A DNA stretch of 47,764 nucleotides from Thermus brockianus (lineage in GTDB: Bacteria; Deinococcota; Deinococci; Deinococcales; Thermaceae), in assembly GCF_021462505.1 (NCBI RefSeq), contig NZ_JAKEDV010000006.1, positions 124,667-172,430 on the forward strand, given 5' to 3'. The position numbers and the translations under genes were made by a program. Shown here piece after piece: positions 24,087 through 32,417 of the stretch. Positions within the stretch are counted from its first letter, which is position 1. The number at the start of each line of letters is the position of its first letter. The notes beneath the pieces are model-generated. The model made no database searches, was not told where the DNA came from, and saw only the letters and a list, made by a program, of their open reading frames with translations.

Positions 24087-26042
24087 GTGGGAAAAAATGC
24101 CCTAACCCTACTCGCCCTGCTGATCCTTGCAGCCTGTAGTAACCCTCAAAGCCTTGTGCGGAACCCTAGCGCAGGCGCCTGGGTCTTGCACGGGGAGAGC
24201 GTGCGGGGAGTTCTTTTGGAAATCACCTTTGACCCAAATGCCCTCCGCTACCTGGGCCCCGTAAGCCCCCTCCTCACGGAAACCCACCTCGAGGCCGGCC
24301 GGGTGCGTTTAGCGGGGGTTGCCTACCATGCCCTCTCGGGGGAAGTGCTCCGAGTCCGCTTCCAGGCCCTAAAGCCAGGAGCTAGGCCCGAGGCGCACCT
24401 CCTAGAAACGGAGGCTCTCCAGGCTACTCTCTCCTGGGAGGAAGCCGGCCTTACCCCTCAAGGCCACGTGGTCTCCCAAAGCTATACCCCTCTTCCCGGG
24501 GTGAGCCAGGGCGAGGTGGATCCCGCTTTCGCCCAAAACCCCCTGGGCGACCTCAACGCTAGCGGGAGCGTGGGCTTAACGGACGCCCTTCTCCTCGCCG
24601 ACCTCCTTACGGGGGCTGCTACCCCGAACCCCTACCGTCGCTACCACGCCGACCTGGACTCCAGCGGCTACGCCGACGAGCAAGACCTGGTGCGGCTTCT
24701 GCGCAAGGTGGTGAACCCGAACCTGGGGGCGGGCCTCGAGGTGGCGCCCCTGGCTCTAAGCCTGAACCCCGGGGAAAGCGCCCTTGTCCTCGTGGGAAAC
24801 TCGGGCAACGGCCCCCTGCCCGCGGTCACCTTCCAAGCGCCCAGCGGCTTGGCGGTCCAAGACGACACGCCCTCGGGCTACGCTGGGAAGGTCTACCGGG
24901 TGACGGCCAACCAAGGCGTGGACCAAGGGGCCATCCGCTTCAGCGCGGGAAGCGCCGGAAGCCGGGCGGTGGCCGTGAACAGCACCGCCCCAGACTTCCT
25001 CTTGTCCCTGGAAGGCACACCTTCCGCCCCCGTGGGCGGCCAGGCCCAAGCTGTCCTCCACCTAACTCCCCTCCTAGGCTTCAGCGGACCCGTGAACCTG
25101 AGCCTGGTAAACCCCCCTCCCGGGATTACCCTAAGCCCCACCACAATCACCCTGAACGGAAACCCCATCTCCGTCCCCCTAACCCTGGCCCTGGACCCGA
25201 ACCTCAGCCCCCAAGACTACCCCCTTACCCTCCGGGCGGAGGGGGGAAGCCGGGTGCGGGAGGTGGGCTTTACCCTCAAGGCCACGGACTTCTCCCTCGG
25301 GGGGGATACCGCCCTCACCCTGCCCTGGGAGGGCACGGGGAGCCTCCAAGTGGCGCTGACGCCCTTAAACGGCTTCAACACCCCTTTGCTCCTCACGCTG
25401 GAGCGTCAAGACGGCACCCCCCTTCCCCCTGGCCTTAGCCTGGCAAGCCCCTCCCTCCCCGCCAGCGGGGGACCCGTAGCCCTCCAGGTGGCCAACCCCC
25501 CACCGGGAACCTACCCCTTGCGCCTCAAGGCCACACCCCAAGGAGGTGGGGCCACCCGGTCTTGGGACTTCACCCTCACCGTCACCTATGCCGCCGACTG
25601 GCGGGTGGAGCTCTCCTGGACCGCAGGCGCCGATTTGGACCTCCACCTCTTCTATCCCGACACCCCGGCGGCCCAGCACATCTACTGGAACAACCCCGGC
25701 ACCTGCCCTCCCGCAGGAGCCGCCTGCTTGGAAGGGGACACCCCCCAAGGCCCCGGGCAGGAAACCCTCCGCTTCGTCTACCAAGGGGGAGCCTACCGCG
25801 TTTACGTCCACTGGTACTTCGGCGGAGGAAGTTGGAACACCTCTGGGGGCCAGGTAAAGGTCTACAATGCCAACCACCTGGTGGCGAGCTTTCCCGCGCC
25901 AACCATCAGCGATGGGTACAACACGTGGTGGCACGCTCTCACCGTGGACGGCACAGGGGTGCACCCAGGAAGCGGGGCAAGTAGCGTCCAGCCCCAGGGT
26001 CTAGGGCTAAGCCCCTTGAGCCTGCCGAGAAAGGGGAGGTAA
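24087..26042 (+). CDS. Paralogous scaffold lipoprotein ending in a YfaP/DUF2135-like domain
   Basis: This 651-aa protein repeats the plan of its neighbour: lipobox ILAAC (Cys 17), cohesin-like region at 30-105 (VRGVLLEITFDPNALRYLG), two dockerin-like loops at about 153-175 (GDLNASGSVGLTDALLLADLL) and 188-206 (ADLDSSGYADEQDLVRLL), then Ig-like repeats. The C-terminus differs: WRVELSWTAGADLDLHLFYPD, IYWNNPG and a cysteine pair match the LxWxxxxDLDLHV pattern of YfaP/DUF2135 domains, which bind calcium or act in surface adhesion. The GTG start at 24087 has GGAGG 5 nt before it. The 187-bp gap upstream shows no gene and no clear promoter. The pair probably arose by duplication within the locus. 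Confidence 0.75.
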   Translation: MGKNALTLLALLILAACSNPQSLVRNPSAGAWVLHGESVRGVLLEITFDPNALRYLGPVSPLLTETHLEAGRVRLAGVAYHALSGEVLRVRFQALKPGARPEAHLLETEALQATLSWEEAGLTPQGHVVSQSYTPLPGVSQGEVDPAFAQNPLGDLNASGSVGLTDALLLADLLTGAATPNPYRRYHADLDSSGYADEQDLVRLLRKVVNPNLGAGLEVAPLALSLNPGESALVLVGNSGNGPLPAVTFQAPSGLAVQDDTPSGYAGKVYRVTANQGVDQGAIRFSAGSAGSRAVAVNSTAPDFLLSLEGTPSAPVGGQAQAVLHLTPLLGFSGPVNLSLVNPPPGITLSPTTITLNGNPISVPLTLALDPNLSPQDYPLTLRAEGGSRVREVGFTLKATDFSLGGDTALTLPWEGTGSLQVALTPLNGFNTPLLLTLERQDGTPLPPGLSLASPSLPASGGPVALQVANPPPGTYPLRLKATPQGGGATRSWDFTLTVTYAADWRVELSWTAGADLDLHLFYPDTPAAQHIYWNNPGTCPPAGAACLEGDTPQGPGQETLRFVYQGGAYRVYVHWYFGGGSWNTSGGQVKVYNANHLVASFPAPTISDGYNTWWHALTVDGTGVHPGSGASSVQPQGLGLSPLSLPRKGR

Positions 26043-26046
26043 CGCT

Positions 26047-28149
26047 GTGCGCCGTCTCGCCCTCCTCGCCCTCCTCCTCGCCGCCTGCAACCTTACGGGG
26101 CAGACTCCTCCAAAGCCCAAGGTCCAGGTGACAGGCCCTCCCCTCGCCCCCCCGGCCCTGCCGGTGCTTCCGAGCCGCCCCCTGCCGGCCCTCGAGGGGC
26201 CCGTGCCCCTGAAGCTTCCCCTAAGGCCCCAGGCCCTTCCCGGGGCCCGGTACGAGGCGCGCATCCTCCTCCTCACCACCTCCACCAACCCCGAGGCGGC
26301 CCCCCACTTCGCCGCCGCCCGGGACATCCTGGAAACCTTCCTCATCCCCTACGAGGTGGTGGACCTGAGCCAAACCCCCTTCAGCCAGGTTTCCCTCACC
26401 CTTCCCGATGGCACGGGCCGCTTCCAAGGGGTGATCCTGGCGGAGGGCCAGCTCGCCGCCTGGCCCGGGCCCACCTTCTATATGACGGCCGAGGACTGGA
26501 ACCGCCTTTGGGCCTACGAGCGGGACTATGGGGTGCGGGAACTCATCCTCTACACCTACCCCGGGACTTACCCCGAGGACCGCTGCCTCACCCCGGTGGA
26601 AGGCTTCCTCACCCCAAGCCCTGCGGCCAATGACCCCGCCGGCATAGACCTCGCCCAGAGCTACCCCCTAACCCTCACCCCAGAAGGCCAGGCGGTCTTC
26701 CCCGACCTCACGGGAACCCTACCCGTGCGCCGCGCCTACGCCTACAAGGCAGCACCAAGCGGCACCTGCCCCGCCACCCCGCTCCTTACCGATGCGGAGG
26801 GCAACGTCTTCGGCATCGTGCGCACCACCGCCGACGGGCGGGAGCAACTCCTCCTCACCTTTGACCAAAGCCCCTACCTCCTCCACACCTGGCTCCTCGC
26901 CCCGGGGCTCATCGGCTGGGTCACCCGGGGGGTGTACCTAGGGGAGTATGGCCGCTACCTGCGGGCGGACGTGGACGACTGGTTCCTCTCCACCGAGGTC
27001 ATCGGCGACGCACCTGGGGTGGGCAACGCCACCCCCTACCGGCTAAGCGGCCTCGAGGCCCAAGCCGTGGCCCAAAAGCAGGCGGGCTTACGCTCCGCCT
27101 ACCCCGTGGCCCAGGGCTTCACCCTGGACATTGCCCTCAACGGCTGTGGGGCGGTTTCTGACCCCAACCCCAACGACAACCTGGTTCCCTGCAACCCCTC
27201 GGGCGCGGTGGCCGCTGAACCCATAAACCTGGCGGACGACCTCGTACAGGCCACCCAGGTCCTCAAGGACACCTTCCGCTTCTACAACCACTCCTACACC
27301 CACTGGGACATGGACTTCACCGACCTGGCCCAAGCCCGAAGGGAGATCGCCGAGAACAACCGGATCGCAAGCCTCCTCGGCCTTCGCTACGAGCACCGGG
27401 CCTTCAAAAGCGGGCAGTACTCGGGCTTTGGTTGGAAGGGCACGAACCCGTACGGCTTTCCCCGTCAGGACAACGGCCTAGGCGCATCTAACCCGTACTT
27501 TCTCCAAGCTCTAAGCGAACACAAGGTCCGCTTTGCCAAGGTCAACTGGTCCGTGGAGAGCCAAAAGCCCCCATGCCGAACCTGCGCCTTCCCCCATCCT
27601 CTGGCCCCTGGCCTTTACCTGACCGCAGACTGGCCCACCAATGTCTTCTACAACGTGACCACGGACCAAGAGGCCGTAAACGCTTACAACAGCGTGTACG
27701 CCCCAAACGGCACCGCCCCCTACTGGACGCGTGCCCTCAGCTACCAGGAGTACCTGGGCCAGGAAACCAACATAGCCCTGCACCACCTCCTCACCGACGG
27801 GGGAAGCCACTACTTCCACCAGGCGAACCTGCGGGAGTTCGCCCCGGGTAGGAACCTGGTCTTTGACTGGCTAGAAACACTTCTTCAGAAATACTCCACC
27901 TATAGCACCCTTCCCCTCCTCTCTCCCTCCTGGCTGGAATACGGCGAGCGCGCCCTAAAGCGCTACCTACACTATCAGGCAGTACATGCGGGAAGCGTGC
28001 GGGCGGTCATTGACCCCGCCGCCCAAACCGTCACCGTAAAGGGCAAGCCCGTCTGGGTAACGGGCATCCAAGCAAGCACGTGCGATGCGTATGCCGGTCG
28101 TAACCGCTGTTTTGTAGGGACGGGAACGTATGCGATCCAAGCGCCTTAG
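26047..28149 (+). CDS. Agd3/CE18-like polysaccharide deacetylase lipoprotein
   Basis: This 700-aa lipoprotein (lipobox LLAAC, Cys 14) has a proline-rich linker to residue 65 and an N-terminal domain at about 70-290 (ARILLLTTST, IPYEVVDLS, GVILAEGQL, YGVRELILYTYPGTYP). The catalytic region has RADVDDWF at about 306-313 and FYNHSYTHWDMDF at 412-424, giving the Asp-Asp and H-x3-H-x-D metal pattern of NodB-like deacetylases. The combination of an N-terminal helper domain and DVDDxF is close to fungal Agd3 (family CE18), which deacetylates galactosaminogalactan; PelA is the bacterial counterpart. It should remove N-acetyl groups outside the cell. The GTG start lies 5 nt after the preceding stop with GGGGAGGT in front. 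Confidence 0.75.
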   Translation: MRRLALLALLLAACNLTGQTPPKPKVQVTGPPLAPPALPVLPSRPLPALEGPVPLKLPLRPQALPGARYEARILLLTTSTNPEAAPHFAAARDILETFLIPYEVVDLSQTPFSQVSLTLPDGTGRFQGVILAEGQLAAWPGPTFYMTAEDWNRLWAYERDYGVRELILYTYPGTYPEDRCLTPVEGFLTPSPAANDPAGIDLAQSYPLTLTPEGQAVFPDLTGTLPVRRAYAYKAAPSGTCPATPLLTDAEGNVFGIVRTTADGREQLLLTFDQSPYLLHTWLLAPGLIGWVTRGVYLGEYGRYLRADVDDWFLSTEVIGDAPGVGNATPYRLSGLEAQAVAQKQAGLRSAYPVAQGFTLDIALNGCGAVSDPNPNDNLVPCNPSGAVAAEPINLADDLVQATQVLKDTFRFYNHSYTHWDMDFTDLAQARREIAENNRIASLLGLRYEHRAFKSGQYSGFGWKGTNPYGFPRQDNGLGASNPYFLQALSEHKVRFAKVNWSVESQKPPCRTCAFPHPLAPGLYLTADWPTNVFYNVTTDQEAVNAYNSVYAPNGTAPYWTRALSYQEYLGQETNIALHHLLTDGGSHYFHQANLREFAPGRNLVFDWLETLLQKYSTYSTLPLLSPSWLEYGERALKRYLHYQAVHAGSVRAVIDPAAQTVTVKGKPVWVTGIQASTCDAYAGRNRCFVGTGTYAIQAP

Positions 28150-29551
28150 GGTTCTTTTCGTCACAGAAGGCACGTATCCCTACGCCATGGGAGGAGTGAG
28201 CCGCTGGTGCGAGCAACTCCTCTTTGGCCTCGAGGCCCAGTTCACCGTCCTTGCCCTGTGGGGACCGCAAAAGGCTAAACCCGCCCTACCCATTCCCCCG
28301 GAAGCCTCCTTGAGAACCCTTCACCTCTACCGCCCCCCCCACGCATCCCCTTTTGCCCCCGCTCCCTTGCATGCCCTCCTGCCGGCCCTGAGCAAGCTCC
28401 TGGCTTTCCTAGACCTGGACCTAGCCACCTTTCAAGAAGGGCTTTGGGAAATCTTCCTTTTGCGCAAGCGCCACCTGTACAACCTCTTCTTCCACCCCAA
28501 AGTACAGGCGCTCCTGGCCGAAAGGCTCACGCTCCTTTTGGGCCGTCCGCCTACCCTGGGGGAGGGGCTTGCTGTCTTGCACTGGCTTCGCTCCACCCTC
28601 CTTCCCCTCCTGGCCCTAGATCCCATCCCCGAGGTGGACCTGATCCACGCCACAAGCGGCGGGCTTGCCGTCATCCCCGCTTGGCTGGTGTCCCGGCACC
28701 TGGGCGTACCCTTTCTTCTGACCGAGCACGGGGTTTTCCTGAGGGAGCGCTATCTGGCCTTTAGCGAAACCAACCCCTCCCCCGCGGAGCGCCTGGTCCA
28801 AGCCCGCTTTTACCACCTCGTAAGCCGCCTGGCCTACCGGGAGGCCCACTTTATCACCACGGTGAGCCGCTTCAACCGGCAGTGGGAGGTGGAGCTCGGC
28901 GCGGACCCCAAACGCATCCAGGTGGTGGCCAACGGCATTGACCCCGCACAGTTCCCAGAAGCTCCCGCGCGTCTGGAAAACCCACCCACCGCCGTATGGG
29001 TGGGCCGGATTGACCCGCTAAAGGACCTCCTCACCTTGGTGGACGCCTTCGGACGGGTACGCGAAACCCTTCCAGAGGCGCAACTCCTCCTTTTCGGTCC
29101 CGTTCCCCGGGGAAACGAAGCCTATGCGGAAAGCGTTCGCACCCGGGTAAAGGAACTAGGCCTCGAGGGCAACGTGCGCTTCATGGGCCCCGCAAGCCCC
29201 GTGTACCAGGCCTACCACCGAGGGTGGGTGGGGGTGCTCTCCAGCATCTCCGAGGGCTTCCCCTACACGGTGATCGAGAACATGGCCGTGGGGCGCACCC
29301 TGGTGGGCACCCGGGTGGGGAGCGTGGGCGAGGTCCTGGAGGGCGTGGGGGAGGTGGTGCCCGCCATGGACCCCGAGGCCTTAGGAGAGGCGCTCCTGGG
29401 GTTCCTCCAGGACCCCGAGCGGTGCTTGGCGAAGGGCAAGGAGGCACGGGAAAAGGTCCTGAGCCTGTACACGCTTAAACGTATGCTAGAGGAGTTCTCC
29501 AACATCTACGAGGCCTTGGCCCTTCAAGGCTCCCTGGAGGTACCCGAATGA
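28130..29551 (+). CDS. PelF-like GT4 glycosyltransferase
   Basis: This 473-aa cytoplasmic enzyme probably polymerises the sugar chain from UDP-sugars. It starts with VLFVTEGTYPYAMGGVSRWCEQLL, shown here in its parts: the TEGTYPY and GGVSRW blocks open PelF proteins, and FLLTEHGVFLRERYLAF in mid-protein is also typical of them. The GT4 donor half has VWVGRIDPLKD, LLLFGPVPRG, VRFMGP and EGFPYTVIENMAVG, the E-x7-E motif. PelF makes the N-acetylgalactosamine-rich Pel polymer in other bacteria, so GalNAc is the likely sugar, but this is inference. Its ATG overlaps the deacetylase gene by 20 bp, and its stop overlaps the next start as ATGA. Confidence 0.82.
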   Translation: MRSKRLRVLFVTEGTYPYAMGGVSRWCEQLLFGLEAQFTVLALWGPQKAKPALPIPPEASLRTLHLYRPPHASPFAPAPLHALLPALSKLLAFLDLDLATFQEGLWEIFLLRKRHLYNLFFHPKVQALLAERLTLLLGRPPTLGEGLAVLHWLRSTLLPLLALDPIPEVDLIHATSGGLAVIPAWLVSRHLGVPFLLTEHGVFLRERYLAFSETNPSPAERLVQARFYHLVSRLAYREAHFITTVSRFNRQWEVELGADPKRIQVVANGIDPAQFPEAPARLENPPTAVWVGRIDPLKDLLTLVDAFGRVRETLPEAQLLLFGPVPRGNEAYAESVRTRVKELGLEGNVRFMGPASPVYQAYHRGWVGVLSSISEGFPYTVIENMAVGRTLVGTRVGSVGEVLEGVGEVVPAMDPEALGEALLGFLQDPERCLAKGKEAREKVLSLYTLKRMLEEFSNIYEALALQGSLEVPE

Positions 29552-30810
29552 GCGCCCGGGGCGAGTACCGCCCTTCCGTCCCCCCTCCCAGAAATCCCCA
29601 AGGCCTTAGCGAGCTCGCGCACACCTTAAAGGACCTCCTAAGCCAAATAAGTGACCCCTACGAGCTTGCCGCCCACCTCGAGGTCCTCGGCTACAACCGC
29701 TACCGCGTGGAGCGCCTCTTTGGCCTGCCCAGCACCTTTGCCCTAGCCCAAGCTCTCTTCGCCCTGGCCCAGCGCGACTTCCAACCCAGACCCAAGCCGC
29801 CCAGGCCTCGAGGCACCTTGGGCCCTCGGCACCTGGCGGTGGCCCTCACCCTTGGAGGCACCCTGGTAACTTTTTGGAACTCCGGGTCTTTAGGGTGGCT
29901 AACAGCGCTCTTCCTCCTGGCCTGGAGTCAGCTGGCAGCCCGGGTGAGCTTTAGGGCAGCGGTGGAGCTGGAACCCCCGGAGGCCAAAGGGGTGCTGGGC
30001 CTTTTGGCCTGGGTAGGGGTCCTTGGGGTGAGCGTCACAGCCCCCCTGGACCTGGGGTTTGCGGCCACCTGGGGCACAGGCATGGCCTGGGTTGCCGTGG
30101 GGGTGCTAACCCTGAAGGGCCTCGAGGACAAGGCCGCCTGGGTAGCCTCGGGCTTCCTCCTCCTGGCCATTCTCCTCCGGGTTTCGGGGATGAGCCCCTT
30201 CTGGGTGGGTTCTTTCCCCCTGGTTCTCCTCCTTCAGCAGGCAAGTCCCCTCCGAAGGGATAGTTTTGCTTTCCTAGGCAAGGTCTTGGTGGGGGAGTGG
30301 GTGTATGGAGCCTATGGCTTGGGCCAGGGGTTTGTCCTCTGGAGGTTGGTGGACTTGGCCGGCGATAGGGCTCTCGTTGGGCTGGGGATCTACCTTTTGG
30401 CCTCCATTTTGGTGGAAATGCGGCTATCGGCCTTCGTTACAACCCTGGCCAAAATCCTCTGGCAGACGGCAAGCCCCGGAGCCCTTCTTCTTGCCCTTCA
30501 ACGCTCCCTTTGGTCCTACGCCCTTACCGCCTCCGTGCCCACCCTTCTCGTGCTCCTCAGCCTCCCCTGGTCCGGGGACTACCACGCCCCCCTTCTGGGC
30601 TTTGGCTTTCTCAGCTTCCTAAGCGCCATGGCCCTGGCCCTCAACGCCTTGGGCGCTATTCACGTTAGTGCCCTAGCCCTCCTAGCAGGGGCGATTCTCC
30701 TCCACCTGACCGCAAACCCCCTCATACTGGGGGCCGTCGCCCTTGGCCTTCTCCTCTACCTCCTAGAGCACCTCCGCCATCCGGAGCGCTATGGTCTATA
30801 CCTCCTTTAA
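29548..30810 (+). CDS. Polytopic membrane protein of the polysaccharide locus, unknown family
   Basis: This 420-aa protein has a soluble N-terminal part of about 90 residues (LKDLLSQISDPYELAAHLEVLG and RVERLFGLPSTFALAQALFAL), ending in basic, proline-rich PRPKPPRPRG. About ten hydrophobic helices follow to the C-terminus. The N-terminal DPYE-AAxLExLG pattern occurs in other membrane proteins of unknown function. Its place, directly after the PelF-like gene and translationally coupled to it, is where PelG (a flippase-like transporter) lies in pel operons, but I see no PelG signature. It is the best candidate for the export channel. Helix 7 onward is rich in Leu, Ala and Ser. Confidence 0.6.
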   Translation: MSARGEYRPSVPPPRNPQGLSELAHTLKDLLSQISDPYELAAHLEVLGYNRYRVERLFGLPSTFALAQALFALAQRDFQPRPKPPRPRGTLGPRHLAVALTLGGTLVTFWNSGSLGWLTALFLLAWSQLAARVSFRAAVELEPPEAKGVLGLLAWVGVLGVSVTAPLDLGFAATWGTGMAWVAVGVLTLKGLEDKAAWVASGFLLLAILLRVSGMSPFWVGSFPLVLLLQQASPLRRDSFAFLGKVLVGEWVYGAYGLGQGFVLWRLVDLAGDRALVGLGIYLLASILVEMRLSAFVTTLAKILWQTASPGALLLALQRSLWSYALTASVPTLLVLLSLPWSGDYHAPLLGFGFLSFLSAMALALNALGAIHVSALALLAGAILLHLTANPLILGAVALGLLLYLLEHLRHPERYGLYLL

Positions 30811-31495
30811 ACCCCTGGGCTTCTACTACGGCCAAGGAAGGCTTAGGGAGCTTCGGGCCTTTCGCCGGGTGGTGCTCCAGCCCTGGGCCTACACTCCAGA
30901 AGAGCTCCAGGCCCTTACCCCCACAGAACCCCTCGCCTATCTGAGCCTAGGGGAAGATCCAGGTCCCAAAGCCCCGTGGCAACTGGGCCCCGTCAACCCC
31001 CTTTGGGGCACTAAGATCGTGGACCCCGCCCACCCCGGATGGGTGACGCAGGTGGTGGAAAGCGCCTTGCTCTACCTAGCCCGGGGGTTCCAAGGCCTCT
31101 TCCTGGACACCCTGGACCAGGCGGCCACCGTAAGCCGGGAGGGTACCCTCCGGCTCCTCCTAGAGCTCCGGCGGGCCGTGGGATCCCACTTCCTCCTTGC
31201 CAACCGCGGCTTCGCCCTCCTACCCCACCTGGCAGACCTCGTGGACGGCATCGTCTTTGAGGGCTTCTCCACCACTTGGGAAGGGGGCGGACAACCGCTT
31301 CCGCGCTCCATCTTGCGAGCAAACGCCACATGGGCGCAAGTCTTGGCCCGGTTCCATTGGGAACGCTACAGCCTGGATTATGCTCCCCAGGCAAGGCTAG
31401 CCCGTTGGGCCCAAAGAAGAGCCCTACGCCACGGCCTCGTTCCCATCTTGGCGCAAGAAAAGCACCTCCTCCTCCCTACGGGCACAGGGGACTGA
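30791..31495 (+). CDS. GH114-like glycoside hydrolase without signal peptide
   Basis: This 234-aa protein is a single barrel domain of the GH114/TM1410 type: GFYYGQGRL near the start, PLAYLSLGE, KIVDPAHPGW, LARGFQGLFLDTLDQ (Asp 106 and 109), FLLANRGFALL, and VDGIVFEGFS (Glu 157). Both expected acidic residues are present, so it may cleave alpha-1,4-galactosamine-type chains. There is no signal peptide or lipobox from the ATG at 30791, which overlaps the membrane-protein gene by 20 bp, so it appears to be cytoplasmic or exported by an unusual route. The 3' end overlaps the convergent lipoprotein gene by 20 bp. Confidence 0.75.
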   Translation: MVYTSFKPLGFYYGQGRLRELRAFRRVVLQPWAYTPEELQALTPTEPLAYLSLGEDPGPKAPWQLGPVNPLWGTKIVDPAHPGWVTQVVESALLYLARGFQGLFLDTLDQAATVSREGTLRLLLELRRAVGSHFLLANRGFALLPHLADLVDGIVFEGFSTTWEGGGQPLPRSILRANATWAQVLARFHWERYSLDYAPQARLARWAQRRALRHGLVPILAQEKHLLLPTGTGD

Positions 31496-32417
31496 TCCGG
31501 TCCAGGTTCACCACCGTCACATACGGCACAAATCCCTCCGCCCGGGACTTTTGGCACGCTGTCTGGACGTTTTCCGGCTTGGTGGCGTAGTCCACGGTGA
31601 GCACCAGTTTCCCCGCATCGCGAATTGCCCGGGCGTGGTTCAGGCGCACTTGGCAGCCCGAGCCCGTGCAAGGACGATCGGTGGCGTAGAAGAAGAGCTC
31701 CTCCAGGCCAATGCCGTCCATAGCGGACAGGTATCCCGGCCGCATCCGGAGCTCCGGGGCATTCTGGGGAAACACCCAGAAATCCGGCCGCTTGGCCTTT
31801 ACGTAGGCACTAATCCGCACCAATAGCGCCACCATCTTGGTCGCCAGGGAATCGCGCGTTTCGCCGGGCACCAAGGGTAGGCTTATGCCCTCGTAGGCGT
31901 CCACCAAGTCCAGGTAAACCCCTTTAAACCCCGCTGCCAAGGCCTTATCCAGGCGGGGCTGAACCACCAGGGTCCACCAGTCTTCATCCCAGTACTTCAC
32001 GTACCATTCCCCGCTCCAGCCGGGCACAGGATTTAGCAGGAGATCGGGAGCGTTCTTCTGCACCACGGGATACTCTACCCGGTAGTCCTCTATTCCCCCG
32101 ATCTCCATGTAGGCCAGAACAGGCTTCCCCTTGAGGGGCGCCAGATCCGTGCTGGCCCAGGGCTTCTGGCCATCCTGGGTCAGGTCTATGACAAAGAGGT
32201 CCGCCGCCGTGGCACCCAAGGCGCTAAGCCCGGTGGCCGGATAGCCGGTGAGCTGGTAAACCCAGGTGCGTACGCTGAGCGAGGGTGGGGGTGGAGAGGG
32301 GTAAGGCCCAGAAGCCACCGCGCCTTCCCGGCAGGAAACCAGGGCGAACAGCAACACCCAACCAACCATCCAACCCGAAAAGCTGGGCGCCTTGCAGCCG
32401 CTAGAAGAATAGGGCAT
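31476..32417 (-). CDS. GH114-like (TM1410-type) glycoside hydrolase lipoprotein
   Basis: This 313-aa protein has an N-terminal hydrophobic segment ending in LFALVSC (lipobox, Cys 29), a proline-rich linker, and a full TM1410/GH114 domain: WVYQLTGYP, LFVIDLTQDG, KPVLAYMEIGGIEDYR, WYVKYWDEDWW, LAAGFKGVYLDLVDAYE (Asp 170 and 173), VFPQNAPEL and MDGIGLEELFF (Glu 239/240). Such proteins are sometimes misannotated as cysteinyl-tRNA synthetase-like. Endo-alpha-1,4-polygalactosaminidase activity is known for the family. The ATG at 32417 has AGAGGAG directly before it. It is transcribed against the rest of the locus, so it may trim or release the polymer under separate control. Confidence 0.85.
   Translation of the reverse strand: MPYSSSGCKAPSFSGWMVGWVLLFALVSCREGAVASGPYPSPPPPSLSVRTWVYQLTGYPATGLSALGATAADLFVIDLTQDGQKPWASTDLAPLKGKPVLAYMEIGGIEDYRVEYPVVQKNAPDLLLNPVPGWSGEWYVKYWDEDWWTLVVQPRLDKALAAGFKGVYLDLVDAYEGISLPLVPGETRDSLATKMVALLVRISAYVKAKRPDFWVFPQNAPELRMRPGYLSAMDGIGLEELFFYATDRPCTGSGCQVRLNHARAIRDAGKLVLTVDYATKPENVQTACQKSRAEGFVPYVTVVNLDRISPLCP

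Noticed and set aside
31476-32417. Cysteinyl-tRNA synthetase-like protein
   Set aside because: TM1410-type proteins are sometimes labelled so, but there is no HIGH or KMSKS motif; the lipobox and GH114 barrel motifs are clear.
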